This document shows positions 35,545 to 43,664 of a DNA stretch of 64,000 nucleotides, one piece after another; position 1 is the first letter of the stretch; the number at the start of each line of letters is the position of its first letter. The position numbers were made by a program, and so were the translations under genes. Source of the stretch: Kapaibacterium sp044224925 (GTDB lineage Bacteria > Bacteroidota > Ignavibacteria > Kapaibacteriales > Kapaibacteriaceae); assembly GCA_044224925.1 (NCBI GenBank), contig JBGAJM010000010.1, forward strand, positions 14,018-78,017, given 5' to 3'. The notes under the pieces were generated by a model that was given only the letters and a program-made list of their open reading frames with translations, was not told where the DNA came from and ran no database searches.

Positions 35545-36093
35545 CTACCCTCCCCACCTCAACCCCAATCGAACCGGTATCGACATTACTTGTACGACAT
35601 CGAACCGCGTCACCATGGAGACCTCGAGCGTGAGAGAGCCACCACCCATGAGATAGAGATCGGTAAGAAGACCTGTCTCCATCGTGAACACACCATTGGT
35701 TGAGATCGGATAGCCAAACGTAAGGCGAGCACACGGAAGCAAGGTGCGCCGTGGATCTGCGAGTTCAAATTCGAGTCCGAGGTCCACCGCCGTATACGGT
35801 TCATACTGATACGCCGTCTTCGGTCCGGCGGGTGACGCTGTGATGTCCTTCACAACGTTGATGGAGCGATATCCTCCCAGCACCAGCATTTGACTACGTG
35901 GTATCCGCCAGCTCATGTCGATGGCCCACGTGATCGTTCGCTCCAATCCTCCGGACGCCGTCACCGGGAATGCCAAGCCGGGCGCAATGCCAACTCGCCA
36001 GTCCTGACGTTGCCGGTGATCATCGAAGAGCCCTGCAGCATGAGCGTAGGAAGCAGGGAGCAAAAAGGTAATGAGAAGGAGGAAAGGAAGCAT
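35545..36093 (-). CDS. Small outer-membrane beta-barrel-like protein
   Basis: 182 residues. A signal peptide (MLPFLLLITFLLPASYAHA) is followed by alternating hydrophobic strands with glycines and aromatic ends (WRVGIAPGLAFPV, TITWAIDMSWRI, QMLVLGGYRS, AVDLGLEFEL, ARLTFGYPI, SIPVRLGLRWGG), as in small eight-strand barrels. The last residue pattern fits a C-terminal beta signal only loosely. Its start lies 55 bp from the divergent SBBP gene. Function is unknown. Confidence 0.7.
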   Translation of the reverse strand: MLPFLLLITFLLPASYAHAAGLFDDHRQRQDWRVGIAPGLAFPVTASGGLERTITWAIDMSWRIPRSQMLVLGGYRSINVVKDITASPAGPKTAYQYEPYTAVDLGLEFELADPRRTLLPCARLTFGYPISTNGVFTMETGLLTDLYLMGGGSLTLEVSMVTRFDVVQVMSIPVRLGLRWGG

Positions 36094-36148
36094 TCGATGT
36101 GTACTTTCGCGGTATCACGTTACTGCACTGTTCCATGAGGAGGGAATA

Positions 36149-38524
36149 ATGAACAACAGACTCGCCTGCTTGATACTGCTGATCTCGTTCACCACCATGC
36201 AGGCCCATGCTCAGCGCGCAAAAGATACGCAGGGTCCGTTGTACATTGAGAATCGTGGACAGTGGGAAGCTGATGCACGCTTTCTGCTACGCTCATCAGG
36301 ATTGGATGTGTGGATCTGTCAGGATCGGGTCGTGTACGACGTCGGTCGCTCCAACCTCGAGGATTCGACGACAAGTCACAGCATCGTAACCAGCCGATTT
36401 GTAGGTGCCAACATCAGTGCTTCCGTCCGCGGTACCGTACGTATGAAGAGCACGCACGCCTACTACATTGGAGACGATCCGACCAAGTGGGCAACCGGAG
36501 TACCGCTGTATTCCGGTGTGGAGATCAAGGACCTGTATGACGGTATCGACCTCGCCTTCTATGTTGATGCGGGCAGACCTCGTTATGATATTGTTGTTGC
36601 TCCGCATGCAGATCCGACGCAGTACACCATGCGCCTCGAGGGAGTGAACGATGTGCGACTTGATGAGAAGGGATCGCTCATTGTCATTACTCCTTCCGGT
36701 GAGCTTCGCGTTCAAGAGCTGTTCGCCTATCAGATGCGCAATGAGACGCATGAGTACGTGCCCTGTTCGTTTGTTCGAAATGACGATGGCACCATCCGAT
36801 TTGCAGTGGGCGACTACGATCCATCGCTTCCCTTGGTGATCGATCCGATCACTGTCTCGTACTGCACATTCCTAGGTGGTAACGACAACGATGGAAGCAG
36901 TGGGATCGCCGTCAGTAGTGATGGCGACGTGTACATTACAGGTCGAACGCCATCGGCTGATTTCCCCACCGGGAAGGAAGGGTTGCCGGCGCAGGGCGGC
37001 AAGACGATCTATGTATCGAAGTTGAAGCAGGTGAACGGGTCCCCGGTGGATCTTGAATACACCGTCTTCATTGGAGGATCCGGCATTGAGAACGCGAGTG
37101 GGATCGCCATCGATGGTAGCAGGAACATTTACATAACAGGGGAAACGTTTTCAAAGAACTTCCCACTGCTCCATGCATATCAAACGGATCAACCCGGTAC
37201 GGATGCTTTCGTTGTCAAGTTCTCAGAGGATAACAGCGGCGCCGTATCCCTTGCTTTTTCCACGTACGTGGGTGGAAGTGCGGCCGATCAACCGTTGTGC
37301 ATCACCGTTGATGCCAATCGCAACGTTTTCATTGCCGGATCTACGGTCTCAACGGACTTCCCGACAAAGAATGAGTATCAGAAGGATCAGACCGGTGACG
37401 ATGCATTTGTGGCCAAACTCTCGCAGACCGGAAACGATCCGGTCGTGTTGGAGTTTGCAACCTATATTGGAGGCAGTGGAAGAGAAACCATATCGGATAT
37501 TGCCGTTGATAGTTTCGGCAACATGTACATTGCTGGATCGGTAGAGTCGACGGACTTCCCGACCGTGAATCAGTATCAGACCGATCAACCACAGGCTGAC
37601 GGATTTGTCGCCAAGATCACACAGCAAGGTAGCACTCCCGCAACGCTTGCGTTCTCTACCTATCTGGGTGGCGATGATATCGAGGCCATCTCTGATGTTC
37701 TTGTTGACGCCAATGCCAACATCTTCATTGCGGGTCGTACACGTTCATCGAATTTCCCTTCCAAGCTCCCATTGCAGCCAAGCGGTGGAGATTTCGACGT
37801 CTTCGTCACAAAGCTACGGCAGTCTGGTGGCCCTGTTGAGATCGTGTTCTCGACATTCTTGGGCGGGAATGGAGCGGAGGGTATTGGTGGAATGACAATG
37901 GATGCTGATGGGAACATGTACATCGCCGGGTCAACACCGTCTCCCGACTTTCCAATACTGCACCAGTTTCAAAACGACCAACCGCAGTCGGACGTCTACA
38001 TCGCGAAGCTCTCTCAATCCGGTCAAAGCCCTGTCACCCTCGTATACTCCACCTATCTTGGTGGTGACACGCTAGAATCGGCGGGTGGTATTGCGATCGA
38101 CCAGGCTGGCAATGCCTATGTCTCCGGCTTTACGGCGTCTAGCAATTTCCCGTCGGTTAATGCTTTCCAGACCAAGTCTCCGAAAGGAGATGTTTTTGTT
38201 GCAAAGATCGATGCCTTCGGTCAAGGAACGACCTCTGTACAGGAAGAAACAACAACATCACTGCCCTTGATCAACGCAGCCACGCCGAATCCGACGAGCG
38301 ACAACCTCTCGATACACTTCGCCCTGCCGACGGCCGGGATCATGAGCATGCGAGTGTTCAACGCTAAAGGACAGCTTGTTCTCTCGCCAATCGCTGAGGA
38401 GTTTCGCCCAATGGGCATGCACCATCAGACCATTGACGTCAGCATGCTTCCGAGTGGTGTGTACTCTCTCCGGTTGATCACAGCGAGTGATGTGGCTACA
38501 CAACAGATCGTCATCCTTCGGTAG
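36149..38524 (+). CDS. Secreted SBBP beta-propeller protein with T9SS sorting domain
   Basis: 791 residues from the ATG at 36149, with GAGGAGGG 4 nt upstream. The signal peptide ends near MQAHA. Residues about 30-250 form the domain that usually precedes SBBP repeats (YIENRGQWEADARFLLRSSG, DUF7948-like). At least seven SBBP repeats of about 67 residues follow (STYLGG ... IAIDxxGNxYIAGxTxSxDFP). The C-terminus is a T9SS type A domain (ATPNPTSDNLSIHFALP ... MRVFNAKGQLV ... GVYSLRLI ... QQIVILR). It is a surface or secreted propeller; the ligand is unknown. It overlaps the convergent XRE gene by 14 bp. Confidence 0.9.
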   Translation: MNNRLACLILLISFTTMQAHAQRAKDTQGPLYIENRGQWEADARFLLRSSGLDVWICQDRVVYDVGRSNLEDSTTSHSIVTSRFVGANISASVRGTVRMKSTHAYYIGDDPTKWATGVPLYSGVEIKDLYDGIDLAFYVDAGRPRYDIVVAPHADPTQYTMRLEGVNDVRLDEKGSLIVITPSGELRVQELFAYQMRNETHEYVPCSFVRNDDGTIRFAVGDYDPSLPLVIDPITVSYCTFLGGNDNDGSSGIAVSSDGDVYITGRTPSADFPTGKEGLPAQGGKTIYVSKLKQVNGSPVDLEYTVFIGGSGIENASGIAIDGSRNIYITGETFSKNFPLLHAYQTDQPGTDAFVVKFSEDNSGAVSLAFSTYVGGSAADQPLCITVDANRNVFIAGSTVSTDFPTKNEYQKDQTGDDAFVAKLSQTGNDPVVLEFATYIGGSGRETISDIAVDSFGNMYIAGSVESTDFPTVNQYQTDQPQADGFVAKITQQGSTPATLAFSTYLGGDDIEAISDVLVDANANIFIAGRTRSSNFPSKLPLQPSGGDFDVFVTKLRQSGGPVEIVFSTFLGGNGAEGIGGMTMDADGNMYIAGSTPSPDFPILHQFQNDQPQSDVYIAKLSQSGQSPVTLVYSTYLGGDTLESAGGIAIDQAGNAYVSGFTASSNFPSVNAFQTKSPKGDVFVAKIDAFGQGTTSVQEETTTSLPLINAATPNPTSDNLSIHFALPTAGIMSMRVFNAKGQLVLSPIAEEFRPMGMHHQTIDVSMLPSGVYSLRLITASDVATQQIVILR

Positions 38525-38738
38525 TCACATTCACCCATTGAAACACCTCATTGAGCGTTACCCCGAAAACATCGGCAATGCGAAATGCCGTTTCGAGTGA
38601 CGGAGAGTACTTGCCTCCTTCAATGGCTGCTATTGTCTGGCGGGTGAGACCTACACGCTCACCGAGATCGGACTGAGACATTTCGTCGTGCTCGAAACGC
38701 AGTCGGCGGATACAGTTGGTGACCTTGACATCGCTCAT
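38511..38738 (-). CDS. XRE-family helix-turn-helix regulator
   Basis: 75 residues, almost all HTH: MSQSDLGERVGLTRQTIAAIEGGKYSPSLETAFRIADVFG. The short form without a ligand domain is the type that pairs with small membrane proteins. Its start overlaps the DUF2178-like gene by 4 bp, so the pair is co-translated. It probably represses its own operon; the membrane partner may modulate it. Confidence 0.9.
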   Translation of the reverse strand: MSDVKVTNCIRRLRFEHDEMSQSDLGERVGLTRQTIAAIEGGKYSPSLETAFRIADVFGVTLNEVFQWVNVTTEG

Positions 38739-39166
38739 GACCGCTGCTTGTAGTAGTTCCGAACGATGATGGTGTCTCGTACGAGTTCAGAGATGAACAC
38801 GACACAGATGGCATCGTTGACAATGGACCAGCCGTGTTCAATGAATGGCTTGTAGATGCCAACGATGATCATGCCGGTGAGGAGAACAATGTAGCCGAAC
38901 CGATAGGACTGTCGCTCGATCATGCTGTCGCGCTCATCCGGGGGTGCCTTGGCTTCGATCGGATACCGCAACCGCAATACGAGATAGCCAAGTCCCACGA
39001 GCACCGCAAAGGACGACGAAGCGATGCCGTAGATCCACAGCTGCGAGAATCCTGGCATTTGGATCTCAACACCTTGTTGAAATCCGTACACGTAGATCAG
39101 GTACGGTCCGAGTGATACAACCATGGAAAGCAGCATCATCCATGCAATTCGTTCTCGATAGGCCAT
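38735..39166 (-). CDS. DUF2178-like membrane protein paired with XRE regulator
   Basis: 143 residues from the ATG at 39166, with GGAGG 6 nt upstream. Four hydrophobic segments are visible (about 8-28, 38-58, 80-100, 105-125), and the conserved-looking DERDSMIERQSYRFGY between the second and third is typical of DUF2178. XRE plus DUF2178/DUF2975 pairs are widespread. The role is unknown, probably envelope signalling to the partner. Confidence 0.8.
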   Translation of the reverse strand: MAYRERIAWMMLLSMVVSLGPYLIYVYGFQQGVEIQMPGFSQLWIYGIASSSFAVLVGLGYLVLRLRYPIEAKAPPDERDSMIERQSYRFGYIVLLTGMIIVGIYKPFIEHGWSIVNDAICVVFISELVRDTIIVRNYYKQRS

Positions 39167-39241
39167 TGTTGCCTCCAATACAGATGTTAAGTTTACCATA
39201 CAATATGCATAAAATACTTAACATACGATCAAGACGACCGC

Positions 39242-41335
39242 TCATGTCGTATCTGCTGAGGTCAACCAGTACGTCCGCATTGGGCCTTTGCCTTTGATGT
39301 CGACAGACCCCCTTGGGGTAGTGACAAGTGACGAAGACACTTCGTGCGACACTTTGTTCGACACGGAGTGCGACACCGAGTGCGACAATTCGTGAGACAC
39401 GTTGTGCGACACCGAGTGCGACACGTTGTGCGACACGGAGTGCGACACGTTGTGCGACACAGAGTGGGATTGTGGATTCTCTGATTCAGAGATTGAATTC
39501 TGTATTGTGTATTCTGTATTGCTCTTCAGATTCAAAGCAAACGCCTCGGACACATGCACCCTTCCGGCCTCTCCCGTACTCTCCATCCGTGACGCCACGT
39601 TGACGGTATCTCCCCACACATCGTATTGCAACCGCTGCGTTCCGATCACGCCGGCCGTCACTGGTCCACAATGCACGCCAATTCGGAAGAGCACTTCGTG
39701 CGACACGGAGTGCGACACGTTGTGCGACACTTCGTGGGACACGGAGTGCGACACTTCGTGGGTAATGCGAACGCGCGACATGTCCAAGGCACAGAGCGCC
39801 GCATTCATGGCGCCGTCGAACGAGACGCACATATAGCTGTCGCCAATGGTCTTGATCTTCGTGACGTTGTGTTGCTCACAGATCGCATCGAACGACGTGA
39901 AGATCTGCTCGAGGAGCTGCACCACATCGCTGGGCGCCATGCGATCGCTCATTCGGGTAAACCCAACGATGTCGACGAAGATCACCGACGCATTCTCGTA
40001 GTGATCGCCACTGACCTTCTCTCCGCGGATCATGCGGTCGGCCACATGCTTCGGCAGTGCGCCATAGAGCAAGGCGCGTTCCTTCTCACGCTCACGTCGC
40101 TCCCCTTCCACCTTTCGCTCCGCCTCCATCATGGTCATACGTTGCGTGGTCTCTTTGCCACGAACTTCTTCGGTGATGCGCGTGAACTCGTTGTTGTGTT
40201 CGATGTAGGCGGTGAAGTCGTTGCGCTTCTGTGCAAGGTTCCGAAGTCGTTCATGACACAACGCTTCATCCGCCTTGATGCCCGTCTCGGAAGCAAGGCT
40301 GAGTGCCTGTTGCAAGGCGGCAAGGGCAGCATCAAGGTCACCACGTCGTTCGGCTAGAGTGGCACGATTGGCAAGATGGATCACACGCGTTTCAGGGTCA
40401 TCCATGAGCATCGTTGCTTGCTCATCAAGAAGCGTTCCAGCCTCCTCATCACGACCAAGCTCGAGCAATGCAAGAACAATGTTCCCGGTCACGGTGCTCA
40501 CGCCGGCGCGATCGCCGATCTGCTGATGCAGGTCGCGTGCCCGCCGATGTAGCGCGAGCGCCTCTTCGTACTCGTGCATCATGGCATGAACGAGGCCCAT
40601 GTTGGACGTGATGCGCGCTGCATGGGCAATGTCGGCATGCGCTTCGTGCATTGCGAGCGCTCGACGATAGTGGTCAAGCGCCTGATCGTGATCGCCCGTG
40701 CTGTGATAGATGTTGCCAATGTTGCCGGTGACGATAGCGATGCCGCGACGGTTGTCATCCTCTTCATGGATGGCGAGGGCACGACGCAGTAAGGCAAGTG
40801 CTTCCGGATAGTTTCCCGTGCTCCAGTACACGTTTCCTAGATTACTTGCAACGCGCGCCGTGTTAGCGCGATCGCCGAGATCGTCGTGCATCTCAAGGGA
40901 TCGATGCAGTTGTTGCATGGCCCGTGGGAAATCGCCCATGCTATCGTGGACCAAGCCGATGTTGCCGGTGACAACAGCAATACCATCGCGATCGCCGAGT
41001 TCCTCGTAGGTGGCAAGGGCACGATGCAGATGTTCCAAGGCCTCGGCATACTGTCCCATACTTGCATGCATGCTCCCAAGCGCTGAGCACGTGCGTGCGA
41101 TGGAGCGCCGATCTCCGAGCTCTGAGAACAAGGCCAGAGCCCGACCATGGTGTTGGAGGGAGGCAGGGTAGTCGTGCGTGAAGGAGCAGGCCATGCCAAG
41201 AGCGCGCGCCGCCTGCGCTTCGGCCTCGCGTGTATCGTGCGTCTGCAGTTCCGCGGCCAACGTCGACAAGACAACGGCATCTCTCTTCGCGACAGCTGCT
41301 TCGACGTCGGTGAGGATGTCGGCCAGCGCTCTCAT
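39242..41335 (-). CDS. TPR-adenylate cyclase P (class-2 linker, hybrid catalytic domain)
   Basis: 697 residues from the ATG at 41335. An open frame continues 120 codons upstream only because the repeats of cyclase Q lack stops in that frame. About seven TPR units precede a class-2 linker (TQRMTMMEAERKVEGERRER, YGALPKHVADRMIRGE). After KIKTIGDSYMCVSFDGAMNA, the sequence follows the class-1 cyclases (AALCALDMSRVR, insert, FRIGVHCGPVTAG), so the catalytic domain looks like a class-2/class-1 hybrid. Catalytic residues are intact. It carries a domain insert of about five VSH units and the longest tail, about 13 units. It overlaps Q by 4 bp. Confidence 0.9.
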   Translation of the reverse strand: MRALADILTDVEAAVAKRDAVVLSTLAAELQTHDTREAEAQAARALGMACSFTHDYPASLQHHGRALALFSELGDRRSIARTCSALGSMHASMGQYAEALEHLHRALATYEELGDRDGIAVVTGNIGLVHDSMGDFPRAMQQLHRSLEMHDDLGDRANTARVASNLGNVYWSTGNYPEALALLRRALAIHEEDDNRRGIAIVTGNIGNIYHSTGDHDQALDHYRRALAMHEAHADIAHAARITSNMGLVHAMMHEYEEALALHRRARDLHQQIGDRAGVSTVTGNIVLALLELGRDEEAGTLLDEQATMLMDDPETRVIHLANRATLAERRGDLDAALAALQQALSLASETGIKADEALCHERLRNLAQKRNDFTAYIEHNNEFTRITEEVRGKETTQRMTMMEAERKVEGERREREKERALLYGALPKHVADRMIRGEKVSGDHYENASVIFVDIVGFTRMSDRMAPSDVVQLLEQIFTSFDAICEQHNVTKIKTIGDSYMCVSFDGAMNAALCALDMSRVRITHEVSHSVSHEVSHNVSHSVSHEVLFRIGVHCGPVTAGVIGTQRLQYDVWGDTVNVASRMESTGEAGRVHVSEAFALNLKSNTEYTIQNSISESENPQSHSVSHNVSHSVSHNVSHSVSHNVSHELSHSVSHSVSNKVSHEVSSSLVTTPRGSVDIKGKGPMRTYWLTSADTT
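39321..39529. repeat. R2-R1-R3 cassette in cyclase P tail
   Basis: A short R2, about 13 R1 units with GTT and TTC variants, a spacer, then ATACARA heptamers. The longest coding array in the window. Confidence 0.92.
39691..39762. repeat. R1 insert inside cyclase P catalytic domain
   Basis: Six CACTTCGTG/CGACACGGAGTG units between ITHEV and EVLFRIGVHCG coding sequence. Confidence 0.9.
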
Positions 41336-43452
41336 CTTTCTTCCAGCCAATAGGTATTCATGGGGCCTTTGCCCTTTATGTCGATCAAACCGCGGAGTTG
41401 AGTTACTAGTGACAAGTGACGAGTGACGAGTGGCACTGCGTGCGACACCGAGTGCGACACGGAGTGCGACACGGAGTGCGACACGGTGTGGGATTCTGGA
41501 TTGCCGGATTCGGTGATTGGATTCTGTATTGTGTATTCTGTATTGCTCTTCAGATTCAACGCAAACGCTTCGGAGACATGCACCCGCCCTGGCTCCCCAG
41601 TGGACTCCATTCGTGAGGCGACGTTCACCGTATCTCCCCACACATCGTATTGCAATCGTTGCGTTCCGATCACGCCGGCAGTAACAGGCCCACAATGCAC
41701 GCCAATTCTGTATTGCAGCATTCTAGGATTGGATTCTGTATTCTGTATTGTGTATTGTATTCGATTCATCTCCAAGGCGCAGAGTGCTGCGTTTGTGATG
41801 CTGTCGAACGACACGGCCATATAGCTGTCGCCAATTGTCTTGATCTTCGTGACGTGATGCTGTTTGCAGATCGCATCGCATTGCGTGAAGACGTCGTCGA
41901 GGAGTTCGATCACTTCCTGCGACGTCATCGACGACGAGAGATCCGTGAAGCCAACGATATCCAAGAAGATCACGGCTGCATTCTCATAGTGATCGTTCAC
42001 CACCTCGCCCCGTGCCACCCTTTCGGCCACCTCTTTGGGAAGGGTGGAATGGAGCACGGCGAGCTGTTTCTCGTGTTGCCGTTCGCGTGCATCGATCTCG
42101 CGTTGCTTCGCCTGCATTGCGAGCTTCGTGGCGGTCTCCTTCCCGGTGGTCTCTTCCATGATACGCGCATACTCCGTGTTATGCGTTACATAGGCGGCAA
42201 GGTCCTGCCGCGCGAGAGCGAGTTCGCGGAGACGTCGATGAATTTCGATCTGCAGCTCGGGCAAGTGTATGCGCTGGGTGATCTCGAGAGCAGAGTGGAG
42301 CGTCTGTTGCGCCTCATCAATTCGACCGTAGTGTTCATGGAGCGAGGCACGACACAGCTCGATGCTCACCACAACCATGGGACTGTCGGTCTGTGCTGCA
42401 TCCAGCGTTGCCAGCAGCATCTCCGCTTCAGAGATCTCGCCGACATGTATCAATACCTCGAGGATGTGACCCTGTAGTCGGAGCACGGCCTCATGTTCGC
42501 CGTGGCGTTGCTTCAGATCCAAGGCTCGACGGAAATGATCGAGTGCTTTTTCTGTTTCGTCTTTCTTTTTGAGTACGATGCCGATATTGGCAAGGAGCGA
42601 CGATAGAACGTAGTCGTTCCGTGCGACATGCTCCATTGCCATCACGCGTTCGTAGTGACTGAGAGCCTGGTCATAGTTTCCGGCGGCATTATACACGTTC
42701 CCGATGTTTGCCAATATTCGGGCAATGCCATCAAGATCGTTCAAAGCCTCATAGATGGCCAACGCGCGATGATAGTGTTCAAGCCCCGTCGGATAGTCCG
42801 CCGTGTGGTAGCAGATGATGCCGATGTTGTTATGGATACCGGCGACACTTCTCGTCATACCGAGGCGATCCGACAGTGCGAGCAGTCGATGGCATGTCTC
42901 CAGTGCATCGGCATACTGACTCGTCGCAATGTAGATGCCTGCGATATTCCCAAGGACAAGGGCAATGCCGTTGTGGTCTTCAGCGCGAGTGAACAGCTCA
43001 AGCGCCTTGTGATGATACTCAAGTGCTTCGCTCGTGGCTCCACAGTTGCTCTTGACGTAGCCGATGCTATTCAAGGTGTGCGCCGTCCCGTTCACATCGT
43101 CGACGAGTTTAAATTGCTGTAGAGCATCGCTGTAGAGGGCGAGTGCACGCTCATGATCTCCTTGCTCGGAGTGGACCAGGGCGATGTTGCTTATGACACT
43201 TGCCGTGCCGACAGCATCTCCGAGCTCTTGGTAACGGTCCAAGGAGGCATGAAACAGGTCGAGGGCACGCTCCGCGTAGCCTTGACGATACATATCCAGG
43301 CCGCGCAAGCGCCCGGCAAGCGCCTGTGCCTCGAGCGTTCCGATCTCGTCCAGTTCAACCGCATATTGCTCGAACTTCTCAGCATTCCGAATGCTGATGT
43401 CGCGCTCGACGTCGGTCTGAATGTCGGCAAATGTTCGTTGTTGCTGTGTCAC
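41332..43452 (-). CDS. TPR-adenylate cyclase Q (class-1 linker)
   Basis: 706 residues. About nine TPR units (residues 60-400) precede a class-1 linker (TKLAMQAKQREIDARERQ, HSTLPKEVAERVARGE) and an intact cyclase domain (FLDIVGFT, KIKTIGDSYM, YDVWGD, NVASRM). The loop before YRIGVHCGPVTAG holds an R3-coded insert (YTIQNTESNPR), not R1 as in D, G, H and P. The tail contains R3, about four R1 units and R2 (PLVTRHLSLVTQ). It is the first gene of the Q-P pair and is divergent from the serine hydrolase. Confidence 0.9.
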   Translation of the reverse strand: MTQQQRTFADIQTDVERDISIRNAEKFEQYAVELDEIGTLEAQALAGRLRGLDMYRQGYAERALDLFHASLDRYQELGDAVGTASVISNIALVHSEQGDHERALALYSDALQQFKLVDDVNGTAHTLNSIGYVKSNCGATSEALEYHHKALELFTRAEDHNGIALVLGNIAGIYIATSQYADALETCHRLLALSDRLGMTRSVAGIHNNIGIICYHTADYPTGLEHYHRALAIYEALNDLDGIARILANIGNVYNAAGNYDQALSHYERVMAMEHVARNDYVLSSLLANIGIVLKKKDETEKALDHFRRALDLKQRHGEHEAVLRLQGHILEVLIHVGEISEAEMLLATLDAAQTDSPMVVVSIELCRASLHEHYGRIDEAQQTLHSALEITQRIHLPELQIEIHRRLRELALARQDLAAYVTHNTEYARIMEETTGKETATKLAMQAKQREIDARERQHEKQLAVLHSTLPKEVAERVARGEVVNDHYENAAVIFLDIVGFTDLSSSMTSQEVIELLDDVFTQCDAICKQHHVTKIKTIGDSYMAVSFDSITNAALCALEMNRIQYTIQNTESNPRMLQYRIGVHCGPVTAGVIGTQRLQYDVWGDTVNVASRMESTGEPGRVHVSEAFALNLKSNTEYTIQNPITESGNPESHTVSHSVSHSVSHSVSHAVPLVTRHLSLVTQLRGLIDIKGKGPMNTYWLEER
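41399..41552. repeat. R2-R1-R3 cassette in cyclase Q tail
   Basis: GAGTTAC edge, R2 heptamers, four R1 units, a spacer, ATACARA heptamers. Confidence 0.9.
41705..41762. repeat. R3 insert inside cyclase Q catalytic domain
   Basis: ATTCTGTATTGTGTATTG-type heptamers at the loop where D, G, H and P carry R1. Confidence 0.85.
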
Positions 43453-43535
43453 GGCTCAATTTGGTCACTTTTCCGCAAATGAATCTCATTCCTCCTCTCT
43501 GCGTACATCGCGCCCGCTCAGAATTTTCTGCCACC

Positions 43536-43664
43536 CACTCGTCACTCGTCACTTGTCACTCCTCACGCTCCTCATCACTTGTCACTTGTCACTCGTCACT
43601 TGTCACTCTACTCGTCACATGTCACTCGTCACTTGTCACTTGTCACTCGTCACTTGTAACTCTC
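43536..43664. repeat. Long R2 heptamer array before serine hydrolase
   Basis: About 16 CACTYGT heptamers with small breaks. They overlap the 5' end of the serine hydrolase reading frame and probably its promoter region. Confidence 0.9.

Noticed and set aside
17111..43452. TPR-cyclases as a Pycsar or CBASS anti-phage system
   Set aside because: Substrate residues point to ordinary adenylate cyclases, and no linked cyclic-nucleotide effector (TIR, TM or nuclease) gene is seen.
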